Source of the DNA: Cladorrhinum sp. PSN259
Taxonomy: Eukaryota; Ascomycota; Sordariomycetes; Sordariales; Podosporaceae
Length of the DNA: 64,000 nucleotides
Assembly: GCA_033725935.1 (NCBI GenBank)
Contig: MU867097.1
Coordinates: forward strand, 124,001 to 188,000
Direction: 5' to 3'
Shown here: positions 53,140 through 64,000 of the stretch, piece by piece
Numbering within the stretch: the stretch's first letter is position 1
How the letters are laid out: the number at the start of each line of letters is the position of its first letter
Program-made: the position numbers and the translations under genes
Notes under the pieces: generated by a model
What the model was told of the DNA's origin: nothing
The model's database searches: none
The model's input: the letters and a program-made list of their open reading frames with translations, nothing else

Positions 53140-56062
53140 CTAACAAGACTCCCTAGTATTCACCATCAAAAGATCCTTGCAGTAGCTACCCCCCATCCAA
53201 AGCCAGAAATCACTCGTCCTCTTCCATTCCAGTCCGTTCGTATCCAACTCCTGCTTTGCGTCTGCATGTTTTCTCTCCCTTATAAGCCTCAATGCCCGCT
53301 CGGCAGCTTCACACAGCGTAGGGGGATCAGGCTCGTCAGGAAGGCCGGGTTCACCTTCCCCCGAGACGTCCCTGAGTAGATTATCAAAGTTGGCTAGGGC
53401 TTGATCTGCATCTCCTGGCGCATTCCTGGCCCGCAACAATGTGGCGAGATCTAGTCTGATCCAGAGAAGAGCGCGATTCTCTTGGTCTTGTTCGCACTCC
53501 GTCAAGGTCGATTGGAGGAGCCAGATCGCCTTGTCCGCGTCTGCAGGGAGGAGAAGGAGAGACTTGAGATGGGTGAGTTGGCAGTAGCGGGGAAAGTCAA
53601 ATCGGGTGACGGCTGGTTCCATCTCCTTGATTATGGCAAGTGCTTCGCTGTACTTCCCTGCCGCGTAGTACACCATGGCAAGAGTGATCCCCGTATCGAG
53701 GCGCCAGAGGTGAGTGGGAGGATAGGCGGCACGGCCCCAAGCAAGAGCGTTCTCGACGGTGTCGATTGCTTCGTCGTGCCGACCGAGTAGGAACTGGAAC
53801 TCGCCGACTGTCGCTTCAACGATGAAAGCGAAGGTGTCGGATGGACCGAAAGATTCTCGCCGCTTCTGGACGATGGACTCTGCGATTTGCAGTGCCGGCT
53901 CCAGTTGACCCAGGTAGGCCAATCCCTGTGCATACCACCATTGTGTTGTGAGATAGTGCCAGCTGTATGGGCCTTCCAACTCAAGAATCTTGTCAGATGC
54001 CCTTTTCCATGTTATTACGGCCGCCTCAACATCCGTCATGAGAAATTGAGCTTGTCCCTTGTAGCCGAGCGTCTCGAGATAGCGAATCGAGTTTTCTCCT
54101 AGCACCGCCCTCTGCTTGTTGGCCGTCTCGGCGTACATCCTATGCGCAGAACGCGGCTTGCCTGCAGATAAACGAACAAATGCTGCGTCTGACTTGGCAC
54201 GGAGGGTCAGTGGATGATGCGGGCCTAATACAATGTCAAGATCAACGGCAACCTGCAGACGTATGGTTGAAAGCTTTCCGGACTGTCCGGTTGTGAAGTA
54301 GAAGTCGCCCAATGCCATGCGTGCCACGCTGGAAAAGACCTTGCTTCGGGACTCGAATTGGCCGGCAAGATGACGATATGTCTCTTCATAATAGTTGTCG
54401 GGCTGTATCAGGGACTGCTCCTGGCTGGATAACCCCTTGTGCCATGTCCCTAAAGAAGTCAACGCGGCGTTGACCCGAAACAGCTGCGCAACGTTCATCA
54501 GCTCGGTTACAGACCTCTCAGACCAGTATGCAAACTGCGGACTGGTGAGGAACGTCTTAACCATCTCCAGCAGCTTCTTGCTGGGCTTCTTTACCCTCAC
54601 GAGATGGTGGTCCCAAAATCGGGAAGCATAAGCGTAAAAGCTCCCATCAGGAGGCCCTGAATTGACATTGTCCAGTTTCATGTCGTTGTAGTTCACCATC
54701 AGCTGGTGTGCAACAACATCCAGGTTTGCATATCTCTCGTCGAGAAGGCAGGATAGGCAGAGTTGGGCCAACAGTTGATCGGCTTCGCTGAATTGGATTC
54801 CAAGAGAGTCGTCATCCTCGCGGTGCAATGTATCCAAAAACTCTCGCACTGATGGATGAGACAGGTGGAAGATTTCCCCATCGATGGAAGCCAGCGGGTA
54901 GCAGAGACGCGATATGATCAACTTAGCCTCCTCTGACGGCAGTGACAACGCATCGGCAATTTCAGTCATTTTCAGGGGTCGCTGGGCCTGAAAGATGACT
55001 AAGAGAAGAGCTTCTCGACATTCGAGCTCTTCTGCGGTGAAGCTTTCTGCAGCACCGAGCATCAACTGCCGATAGAGCTCGTCGACTGATGGTGGGATTG
55101 AATTGCGCATCCTTTCATGGCGGGTCGTAGTTTCGGGGGCCTGCGCAAGGTGACGGAGAAACAGAAGAGGCCAGAGAAATGATCCCGGAGCAGACGACTG
55201 AATGGTCTCCATTGCCTCGTCCATTTCTGAGTCTGGGAGCTCAAGATGCTGGTACTCTCCCCGGAAAAAGGTGATGATGTCTGGTAGGAGAAGGTCCTTG
55301 GAAAGCAGAATCGAGATGCTCAGTTTATGCTGCACCGCGGTTCTGAAACCTCGTTCGGGTCGCGTAAAGATGACGAGTTTGGTTTTTGTTTTCCGAATTG
55401 AGTTGAACAAGATTTTGAAGAACGCCGAAGGTTTGGGCAGGGATGGACTCTCAAACAAGGCCTGATCCATAGCATCGATGACAATGGTGTGATGTGATGA
55501 CCTCGATAAATCATGAAGCATCAAGTCCACAACATCCCAGAGTGTCTTGAAGGGGCAGGACTGAGGACCGAGAGGATATTGGGTTGCAAGGCTTCGAAAG
55601 GTTTGGTAGACGTTAGTGCGAGAGTCCGACGTTGACTCGGACCACCTCTCAAGCAGCTGGTATACCACAGAACTGGCAAAACTTGTCGGCGTCGATTGTA
55701 TGTCCGAAGCAGAGCGTTCAAACCGATATGATAATGTGCTGTTACCCCTGGTGGTCAAGACATCTTGGATATAGCCAGCCAAGACGGACTTTCGGCAACC
55801 TGTTGATGGCATCGTCAGCGATCCATATAACAATCAACAGAGCGTGTAGAGCAGGAAGCTTACCCTGATGTCCCTGAATCCAAAGCACACGGCTAGTCTG
55901 AGGGGTGTCCCATTCCACAAAGGAGGGATGTTGCAAAATCCATGAGCATGTTCCGGGAGCGTAGGCAGCCGGCGGTGCCTGCTCAACCACACTCAGGGCA
56001 AGCCATTTTCTGATTCTGGCATGATCTTGCGTCGCTTCCATCTGGCTGATGGCTGAGTTCAT
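53140..56062 (-). CDS. NACHT-type STAND protein with altered P-loop and TPR-like C-terminus
   Basis: Exons 56062-55864 and 55799-53140 (intron 64 bp) give 952 residues. The N-terminus has the lead-in of fungal NACHT proteins (CSWILQHPSFVEW, then RVLWIQG). The P-loop formed across the intron reads GHQGCRKS, where GxxGxGKS is expected: the Gly before Lys-Ser is Arg. A Walker-B-like VIDAMDQ and the IFTRP segment follow, then a winged-helix-like part (LPLKMTEIADAL-type) and IFHLSHPSVREFL, typical after NACHT. The last 400 residues are helical TPR-like repeats (VLGPHHPLTLRAKSDAA). The NTPase may be impaired or bind nucleotide differently. Further 5' exons upstream of 56062 are possible, as no effector domain is seen. 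Confidence 0.78.
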
Positions 56063-56435
56063 AAATCACTTTTGTCAGATGATATTCTTCACCGAAAATG
56101 GTGGTTACAGCCGTCATGAGGCGATCTGGAACTGAGTTCGGTTTTAAAACCGAAATCTTTATCTGTCTTGGCGTCTCCTCCAATCATGAGCTGACACACA
56201 CTTATTACCGGGAACATCTTTGCAGAACTTGAAACACATTGCGGACCTTGCCTGAGCCGTGAGGAGCAATCTATAGGTTTTGATATGATATAAATTCCTG
56301 CCCAACGGGTTGATGTTCATATGCGTTGTGATCCGGGGTTTTGAAAAGAGCTGGTTGATTGCTTATCGGCGGATGGGTCACATTGCCGCCTAACACCAAC
56401 ACCAACGGTAGACTTCACGGCAGGAACAGCCTGCT
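56063..56435. other. Short intergenic region
   Basis: An open minus-strand frame at 55983-56183 could be part of a 5' exon of the NACHT gene but gives no recognisable domain. Confidence 0.4.
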
Positions 56436-57868
56436 CTACTTTTTGGCCGCCGCACCGAACCGATCCCCATCCATGCTAAACTTCCTCCACATGAATTCAA
56501 CTTGCTTATCCCTCACGCCCTGGAGATACCCTTGCTCAGCCAACACCTCCAACGACTTTCTAGCGTACAATTCCGCATTCTTCTTGTCCCCCAGAACGTA
56601 AAAGATCCTCGCCATGTTCTCGTACTGCTCGCTGTAAAAGGTGAACAACTCCTCAGCAGGCAACAGGTTCAGCACCTGCCTCGTCAGTCTCAACGCCTGG
56701 TAGGGTTTGTTGGCTTGAAAAGCACCGACGGCATGCTCCCTCAGCTCGTCAATCTGCCGACGACGAGCATCCGATGCTTTGATTTTTGCCGGGCTGGCCG
56801 TGCATAGGTCGCAGGTGCATTGGAACCCCCATTGCTTGAGTGCTTTTTTGCGTTCGTCGGATGTCTTGCCCATGACCAGGTCTGCTTGCATTCATCAGTA
56901 TCTATCACATCGTATCTTATCCCCAGTCAAAAGTAAATCTTACAGCTGATGGTAATCTCCTCTCCCTTTTCAATGTCCTTGGCAGCACCAACACTAACCT
57001 GGAGATTCTCCTGCATAAATCTCGTGTACGCACTGTTTTGTTTTTTCTTCGCGTTAGTAAACCGCACCAACCCACCCACGTTCCAATCCCCCTTTTCTAC
57101 TTTCCCCTGGAATACTCACTTTGGCATACACCCGTGATTGATCCTACTGACGACCGTATAAATAGCCATGTGCGTGCGTCCCCCCAGCTCGGTAGAAAAC
57201 GCATTCGTCCTCAGCACATCCTCAACCTCGTCCCTAGCCTGCGGATTCGTCCGTACTAGACCCATCAGATCCCCTTTACCCCTTTCACTCAGCTGGTCAA
57301 CCGCGAGGTGCATCATCTTGTACCCCCTCCAGACTTCAACACCGACCGTGAAACCGACGTCCACCACCAGGGCCGCATAGTCGACCATTATTTCCTCGTG
57401 CTTTTTGATCTTCCTCGTCGCCACTACACCTTTTCCCTTGCCTGGGATATCCACGACCTTGTATGAGGGATCAGACACCTGGTTGGCAGGTAAGGCCGAG
57501 TTGAGGATTGAGACTGCCTCAGCTGCTACTTCCGGTGTTGTTATCAGAGAAAAACCGAGGTGATTCTGGTGGGAGTTTGAGTAGAGGCAATAGTAGGGGA
57601 TATCGGCAGATGATGATGCTTCGCATTGTGGCGGGAAGGACCAAGGTGAGTGAGTTAGCGGTGTGAGAGGTGGGACGAACTCGCCGTCTAGGTCTGGGGC
57701 GATTGGGAGGGGGCAGGTGCTTGTGCGAAGGAGATTAGGAGAGGAAAAGTGCGACAGGAGAGGTTGGGGTGGTGAGGAAGGACATTGTTGGGAAGTGAGG
57801 ACGAGGGCTTGGACAATGGGGAGGAAGGGGAGGCATAGGTAAGTTAGAAATAGCTGGAGGAAGATCAT
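56436..57868 (-). CDS. SET-domain protein with N-terminal signal peptide
   Basis: Exons 57868-57120, 57032-56944 and 56884-56436 give 428 residues. The SET domain is recognisable by GKGVVATRKIKKHEEI, then, joined over intron 1, RINHGCMPNAYTRF (the NHxCxPN core at about 244-250), and EITIS. The post-SET-like Cys cluster is CTCDLC. The C-terminus is helical and TPR-like (ALRLTRQVLNLL, ARIFYVLGD), as in SMYD/SET5-type proteins. The unusual part is the start: about 22 residues of strong signal peptide (MIFLQLFLTYLCLPFLPIVQA). A secreted or ER-targeted SET protein would not meet histones; such proteins recur in moulds but their role is unknown. A later start would remove the signal but there is no better Met. 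Confidence 0.85.
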
Positions 57869-59659
57869 GTTTCTGTTGTTTTTGTCTTCGAAGCGGGATG
57901 ATGATGGGCTTTGTTGATTAGGATCTCAAAAGCTAGCTTTGAAAAATAATATTTCATTTCGAATGGTACTTTAGAATGATGAAAGAACTTGCAAAAGTAA
58001 CAATCTGTCAACACTGACATTTTTTTCTGTTTTGTTTTGTGTTTATTTTTCCAAAGGTTCTCTTGGTATAATATGCCGAGCCCATTACAAACCATACTTC
58101 TAGGGTGTATGTGAAGGATAAATTGGATGATGGCATTTCATGGTTCTTTCTTCCGTTGGTTCCCCTTTCCTTGGCCCGCTCGTCCCTTGCAAATCTTTGG
58201 TACGCCAGTTTAACAAGAGACGGGACGAGCCATCGATCATCATTTATCCGCATCCTCTTGGTGCTTTTCACAACCAAGGTTCTTGGCTTCCGTGGTTTTT
58301 ATCTGAAGGAATAGTGATACATACAAGTTAAGACTTTGATACCAATAGACCTGTTGATGGGTTGGTGGCTTGGTGGTTTATTAGCCAACGGGTAGATTAT
58401 GTAAGAACGCCGATCATGTACATGTATGTACGTGTATGCCTTGGTTAAAAATGATATAAGTGGCGTTTTCTGCAATGTACACGTAATAAGTGTGACATCT
58501 GAAATCTGAAACAATCTGGAACAAATGTAGCGTAAGGAGGCTTTCCCAACCCATGTGATTCCCCCCAAAAAAAACTCTTTTTGGATCATCCCAAAAAAGA
58601 AAAGGGACCCCGAAAAAATCACGACTAGTACTAAATAGATTTAAATATTAAAAAAAAAAATTCAAGAAAATTTGTGGTGTAAATAAAGCAATTTGATGGG
58701 CACTGGAATATATATTTTAACTGGGAATTTCCAAGTTTTGCAAAAAAAGAAATTGCAAATTATAACTTAAACCTGATCACACTGCCAAAACCTCGTCTTT
58801 CGGCTTCTTTCCATAACTCTCTCTAACTCTCTCCTCGACCGCTGGGTATCACCACCACCACGCCCTTTCCCTGCTCTGCCTCAAAACCCCCCCAGTACAC
58901 CAAACTACCAAACCTCCTCAAAGCGCCGGGTGACCTTTGAACAAAAACTACAGCTTTTCAACCAAACGAACCAAAAGTTACCTTAGTTAGATGAATAGCC
59001 TTCACCTTTCACCTCAAGCCACCCATTTACCCATAGCCTTGACTCACCAGCAATGAGAAAAAAAACACCAAAAAATAGAGGAGGTAACAAAAGACTAGAC
59101 TAATCACGGGCCAAATAAAATTTTGTAATAATTCCATTTGATCACAAGGGAAAAATTACTCGCTTGCCAATCTATATCCCGAAATTCTTATCTCAAGAAA
59201 GAAAGAAAGATGAACGAAGAAAAAAAGTAACCTATTGAGACCCATCCATCAAAACCCGCCTGCTTCGACCAACCCAAGGACCAAACCAAAAGTCCATGAA
59301 AAGAAAAAAAGACAACAAAAAAGAGAAAAAAAAAAGATCTCATGCATAAAAAAGTTATGTAATCATGGCTTTCGGTTTGGTTTTGCCTTTCAATCCCATT
59401 GGCTCAAACTTGCTTTGCTGTGTCATGCTTCCGTCCTTACAAGCAGAATAAAGCAATCATGCATGCTAAACCACCAAGCACGGCTTCTGTAGCAACCCTC
59501 CTCTTGTTATCGCCCAGCAAATCTTATCGCCCAGCTAGGACAGCCCTCACACAGGACTCGCACACTCACACACATACTGCTTTGTGATGCTCCCTCCCTC
59601 CCTTCCATTACCCCCACCACAAACGAAACATCCAGACAACCTCATCCACCATAAACAGC
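57869..59659. other. Intergenic, AT-rich
   Basis: 1.8 kb between two minus-strand genes (promoter of the SET gene and 3' region of the cyclin gene). Many A and T runs. No gene, RNA or repeat is supported. Confidence 0.5.
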
Positions 59660-61365
59660 TCATTGCCCACCACTACCGGCCTTTCCAGCCACCACCTCCC
59701 TCGCATAGAACTCAACCAACATCGTAGCATAAGCTTCCAGGTCCTCAACAGGAACAGCCAGCCTGAAATCGTTGAGCAACAAAAACTGCAGCTCCAGGTG
59801 ATTAAGTTCTGCCAAGGGCAAACCGCCGACCTGTTTGACACCAAGTTAGCAACCGCCATTACTACCCATACAGTTGGGTAAAAACTTACCTTTGCGTATC
59901 TCGAATTAGTATAAAACACATCCGAAAAGAATTTGCTAGAGCAAGTCACGCCCGCAATGATCAGCCGATGAATATTGTAGCTGTCAACCACAAAATACGT
60001 CGCTTGTCCACTCCCGGCCCCTACTATACTTCCACCACCAGCAGCCTCCACAATCTTCTCTCCTTCCCCCTGTTTTGTCTTGGTTTCTTTTTTCCTCGTC
60101 TCCTCCCCCTTCTCCTCATCCGTAGTATCCGCCAAATCCTCGTCCGTCTCATCACTTTGAGTATCATCATCGTCATCGTGGTCGTGTTGTTCATCGTTGT
60201 ATTCATTCATAATCGTATCCCCATCTGCAGACTTCTTTGCTGCTACTCCAGGCCCCGGATCGTTCTGTTGTGCCGAAAGGTGTACCCTCCTGGCCTCCTC
60301 GCTCTTCACAACCATATCGTTCACCCTCTCCGTCATCCGATCAAAGTAAACCAGCAAGCTCAAGAAAACCTCGTACGTGGTCGGGCAATACTTGTGAATA
60401 CGGCTCAGGTAGCTCAGAATACTGATAGACGGCACATTCTTGCCGTGAAACGCCAAAACGCTAGAGCTCAATGGACTCATTCCGCTATCCTTCGCGTCCT
60501 GTGATTGTGCCTGCGCCTGTCTAAGATGATGCGCGTTCCTGTTTAGCGCGTCGTGCTGCAAATCGTTTGTGGTGGTAATCTTTGTCAAAAGCGCGGCAAC
60601 CATCTCGATGATGTCATTGATTGGCATCGCGCTGATTTCGTACTTCATTTGTTGAAGTGGAGGGTCATTGAGGCTGTTGGAACCCGCTGGGGTCAAAATG
60701 TCTGTCTTGGCTAGGGTCTGGATGTGCGCGAGGTCGCGAACGTGAATGGTTTTTTGTGCTGCTAATGGTGAGCTGGGGGCATCGCCGAGGGAGCTCAGAT
60801 CATCCATGGTTGAGTGCGGCGTGTCTGCAGAAGCCCAACGCGGCGCTTCGCTATCTGGGGCAGGGGAAGGCATTGTTTTGGTTGGCGGTGGCACCACGGT
60901 CGTCGCTGTGCTCGTGGATGAGTTTGAGGAAGAAGAAACCGGATCATGAGCGCCGTCGTCTGCCGGGATCGCGCCGGATGGAGTCTCGGAGGAGGACGAG
61001 GATGATGATGGCGGGGAGGGGAGGCGAGATGCCCCACCACCACCACCACCATTGGCAGCGTTTGAGGATCGAGGAAGTGTTTGCTTTTCTCTACTCTTTT
61101 CTACTGAAGCTGTTGTCGCGACGGACGAATCTTCCCAAGCCTTCCGACCGGCTAGGGATGCAGAGCCTTGCCTCGAAGTGTTCGCGGTTGGGCGTGGGGT
61201 GTGGGATTGGGACTCGACGACATCCTGTTCATGCGATCGGGCGATGGGTGGATTCTGATGGAAGTGGTGCGAGTGTTGATGCTGCAGGGTTGATGTCCTG
61301 ATCATGTTATGATTGTGAAAGCGCGATGGCGATTCTGTAAATACGTCGCCGATTAGAGTAGCCAT
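59660..61365 (-). CDS. PHO80/PREG-like cyclin
   Basis: Exons 61365-59890 and 59830-59660 (intron 59 bp, branch GCTAAC) give 548 residues. The cyclin fold is split by a long acidic insert: first part AMPINDIIEMVAALLTKI ... FHGKNVPSISILSYLSRI ... CPTTYEVFLSLLVYFDRM, second part YFVVDSYNIHRLIIAGVTCSSKFFSDVFYTN, then (exon 2) GGLPLAELNHLELQFLLLNDF. This is the Pho80/PREG type that partners the Pho85-like kinase to control phosphate response, and related Pcl cyclins. The N-terminal 230 residues are low-complexity (His, Ser, Gly, Pro), and the insert between the two halves is Asp/Glu-rich. Which Pho85 cyclin it is cannot be fixed from this window. Confidence 0.87.
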
Positions 61366-64000
61366 GGTGGCATTGTCGTAGTGGTCGTAGGGGAAATCGA
61401 GTGATGGCTATCGAGAGGGTATCGGTTGGTATTGCTCTTGCCAAGGCGTGCTATCAGTGAGGTGGGAGGGCAGCACGTTCAAGGGGGGCTGTGTCGCGAG
61501 ATAGCGGAGAATTAGCACGGGTTTTGCCTGGGATTGTCAGGCAAGCGAAATTCTAGACCCTCGGCGATGAAGACCTGGGACTGAAACCGGTGCAAAGGTA
61601 CCCCAGAACAGAGAACCAAAACCACGCGCCAAAGAAAAAAAGTTAAAGTAACAAAAAACGGGCGTCTATTTCCCCAATGTTGGCGTGTTTTTCTTCTTGA
61701 CCTGTTATTGAACGGTCGTTTGGGGAAATTTGAAAGTGGGAGCGGGGGGGGGGGATGGATGAATACAGTGGAGATAGTGGAGGTAAGGCGCCTATAGGTA
61801 CACAATCACCGACCACCACTAACTTGGGCACTGGGCATCAAAAAGAGGCGGCAGCCTGCAGAACGTATGTAAATCGGGTAGGTTGCTGCAAATGCAAGAA
61901 CTGAGGTGCGTCCAGTTTCTCTCTTATGGAACCAGCGGTGTTGGGGCAACAAGGGGTTCTGTAACACGCGAAGATTTGTCTTGACTCGGGAGATGACGCC
62001 ATGGGAGACAATATGGGCAAACAGAAAAAAAGCCCATTAACAACAATCACAGCTTGAGTGTGGCTGAGGGCGAAGCCCAAAAAACGTCACCCGTAGACGA
62101 CGACTGGAATTGCCGAGAGAAAAAAAAGGAGGGAACCGCGTGTCCAGTAGGCAACGCGTGGCGGGTGCGACAACGAACAAGAGAATAGAAGAGAAAATGT
62201 GTATGGTTGCTTACCCTTCTGTGAAACCCACGATCCAGTTGAATGTTCAAGGTCGCCAAGGCGGTGAGATCGGTTCCTCCGAATTGGAAAAAGAGCAAGT
62301 GAAGTAGTGACGCGAGTTGATGGATGTAAGGCAGTTTAGGTCCGGATGGCGTGAACCGCTAATATGCCATACAGAGTTCCGAAATAAAAATAAGAACGCA
62401 GGGACGAGAATAGCAGGAACCAAAAAGCTTGTCCCAAAGAACGATGAAGGGTAATGGGTGGCGATAAGTGTCAGATTATCGCATCGGCATTACAACGATC
62501 TTGAAGATCGATGAAGCAATGCCAAGGAAAAAGAGAAGACAGGTCGAGACGGATTTAAGCCTAAAAGGGAGATAAGATCAAAAATAAAAAGGAAAGAGAG
62601 AGAAAAACCATAAGCCCTCCGCAAGGTGTGTTGTTGTTCGAGAAGGAAAGTAAAGACTAGTCGGACGCCGGCTGCGGTTGCACCTTTCAATATGACGATG
62701 ACGGTGATCCTCCTGCCATCCGGGCCTGACTTCCGCCACGTGTGTGGTTGATTGATAGAATAGGGGACTTGTCTCTTCCTCTCACTGTCTCATCCCCTCT
62801 ACTACGCCGTATGTACGTGGGGGGTCGACAAAGATCCCGTTAGCCACTGAACATGATCTCTGGTTCCCTCCCCCTTCTCGAAAGAAATGGCGCCAGATGA
62901 GGCCATGGCTCTCGGATCAGGGCAGACACACAGCCAATGCAACACCAGTATCTACTGTCCCAAATGTTGCGTTTGTCACACACCAACCGTCCCGGCAAAC
63001 TGATAAGAAACAACAATTGAACTGGTGTTGTTCCGATAACGTTGAGGTACCGAAATGGGGACCGTGCTCCACGGTATGACGCAGGGGGCATCCACCAGTG
63101 ACGACCACAAGAAGTCCAACAATTTGCGCCTCTTCGCGCTTGTTTTCACCTCTGAAGGTCTCATCTCCAATAAAGTCACTTTTTTATTCTTAACTCCTCA
63201 TCAGAACACCCGGCCTTGCCCGCATTCCTGGTCCTTCAGACACACACCATACTACGCTACTACAGTACCCCATCTTCAATTGCTTAAACGCCCTAATGTC
63301 CTACATTTAGCAGTTTTACCCCTCCCATTCTCCCTTCCCCTCTCCTGAACCAGAAGAATCTCCATAAAAGCTCTCCACCGCTTTCGCTTCTTTAGCATCT
63401 TTGCATCTTCTGACACAAGTCCATCCAACCAATCCAATTCCAGAATCCAACCACGTTTGTACTCCGTATGCACATACCTAATCCTGCGGCGCATAAGATC
63501 AGAAAAAAAAAGCAAAGAAAGGGGTTAAAAACGCGGCGTGCGGCGGCCCGGCCGGGGCATGGGATGTGGGGGCCCGCCTGCCTGCCTGTCCGGCCTTCTT
63601 CACCGCCCTCGTCAACTTGACAAAGGTGTCGTCTAATAAGGTTCAGACGACCAACCATCATCCTGCAAAGGCAAACATGCAACACAATCCTTGATGTGTT
63701 GATCTGTAGGGCTGTAAGATGATGTGATGTATGCCGGCCGTAAGCAAGGACAAACCACAAACGAAGACGCGCCACGGCCACGTTTTTTAAAGGTGCAAAA
63801 GGACAGGAGAAGATATGCCCATGTGCGCATTTTCAATCGATTTCCATCACCTCGTTCGCTCTGTTGAATCTCAACCCCGATGAGCCTGGCTGGAACTTAT
63901 CCAACCTCGGTAGCAGCCGTCCGTTCGAGTATCAGAGCCTCGGGAGTTCTCGAGAGATGCATGCGGGGAGCCGGACAGACTACCATTTTGTGGGGAGAGA
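61366..64000. other. Upstream region of the cyclin gene and window end, no supported gene
   Basis: The long 5' region may hold a long leader of the cyclin gene. G tract at about 61744-61753. Many short overlapping frames at 62840-63180 and 63276-63836 lack motifs, good starts or splice partners. No tRNA or repeat recognised. Confidence 0.45.

Noticed and set aside
62840..63836. Cluster of short ORFs near the window end
   Set aside because: All under 130 residues, overlapping on both strands, no shared splice model or motif.
1..64000. CRISPR arrays, operons, riboswitches, bacterial insertion sequences
   Set aside because: The window is fungal nuclear DNA; the only regular repeats are the minisatellite, microsatellites and TPR-coding repeats, none with spacer structure.

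Overview
The window reads as nuclear DNA of a filamentous ascomycete, most likely a Sordariomycete. The genes carry short GT-AG introns (about 48-90 bp) with CTAAC/CTGAC-type branch points. The gene families are typical of moulds: GMC oxidoreductase, hydroxyornithine acyltransferase, a PHO80/PREG-type cyclin, NB-ARC and NACHT STAND proteins, and DUF7580 and DUF6601 proteins. Several repeats and pseudogenes carry stop codons exactly where Gln or Arg codons are expected, the footprint of C-to-T mutation (RIP-like). Exon joins below were worked out by hand from frame, splice sites and motif continuity.

Left arm (1-13 kb), mostly ordinary genes: a secreted GMC oxidoreductase, a small secreted Cys-containing protein, an AIF/AMID-like FAD oxidoreductase, a large secreted Cys-rich protein of unknown family, a proline-rich unknown protein, a small secreted protein and a protein with two HIT-like halves.

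Accessory island (about 13-41 kb), gene-poor and full of decay: a protein interrupted by a TAA, a protealysin-like M4 metalloprotease, two DUF7580-type proteins (one frameshifted), a C2H2 protein with a 2-bp microduplication and downstream RIP-type stops, a kinase-like remnant, an acidic-repeat protein, a C2H2-TPR pseudogene with stops at Gln positions, a DUF6601 membrane protein, and a three-part NLR (alpha/beta-hydrolase, NB-ARC, TPR) whose TPRs are near-identical 126-bp repeats. Between them lie a chromodomain/polypurine-tract/LTR-like retroelement end, a terminal-inverted-repeat element with an internal 42-bp minisatellite, a second inverted-repeat element (MITE-like) just upstream of the NLR, a 214-bp direct repeat and a dispersed repeat with at least four copies. 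The content resembles allorecognition/immune-type regions of fungi.

Right arm (41-64 kb): a second AMID-like oxidoreductase, a probable tRNA-derived SINE, then a divergent siderophore pair. The pair is a SidF-like hydroxyornithine acyltransferase ending PKL and a SidI-like acyl-CoA ligase ending AKL, both peroxisomal by their tails, sharing a 1.57-kb promoter with five ATCWGATAA sites, the published binding site of iron-sensing GATA repressors (SreA/SRE/Urbs1). After that come a decayed and an intact copy of a small secreted Cys-rich protein, an SDR dehydrogenase, a NACHT-type protein with an altered P-loop, a SET-domain protein with a signal peptide, and a PHO80/PREG-like cyclin. The last 2.6 kb shows no supportable gene.
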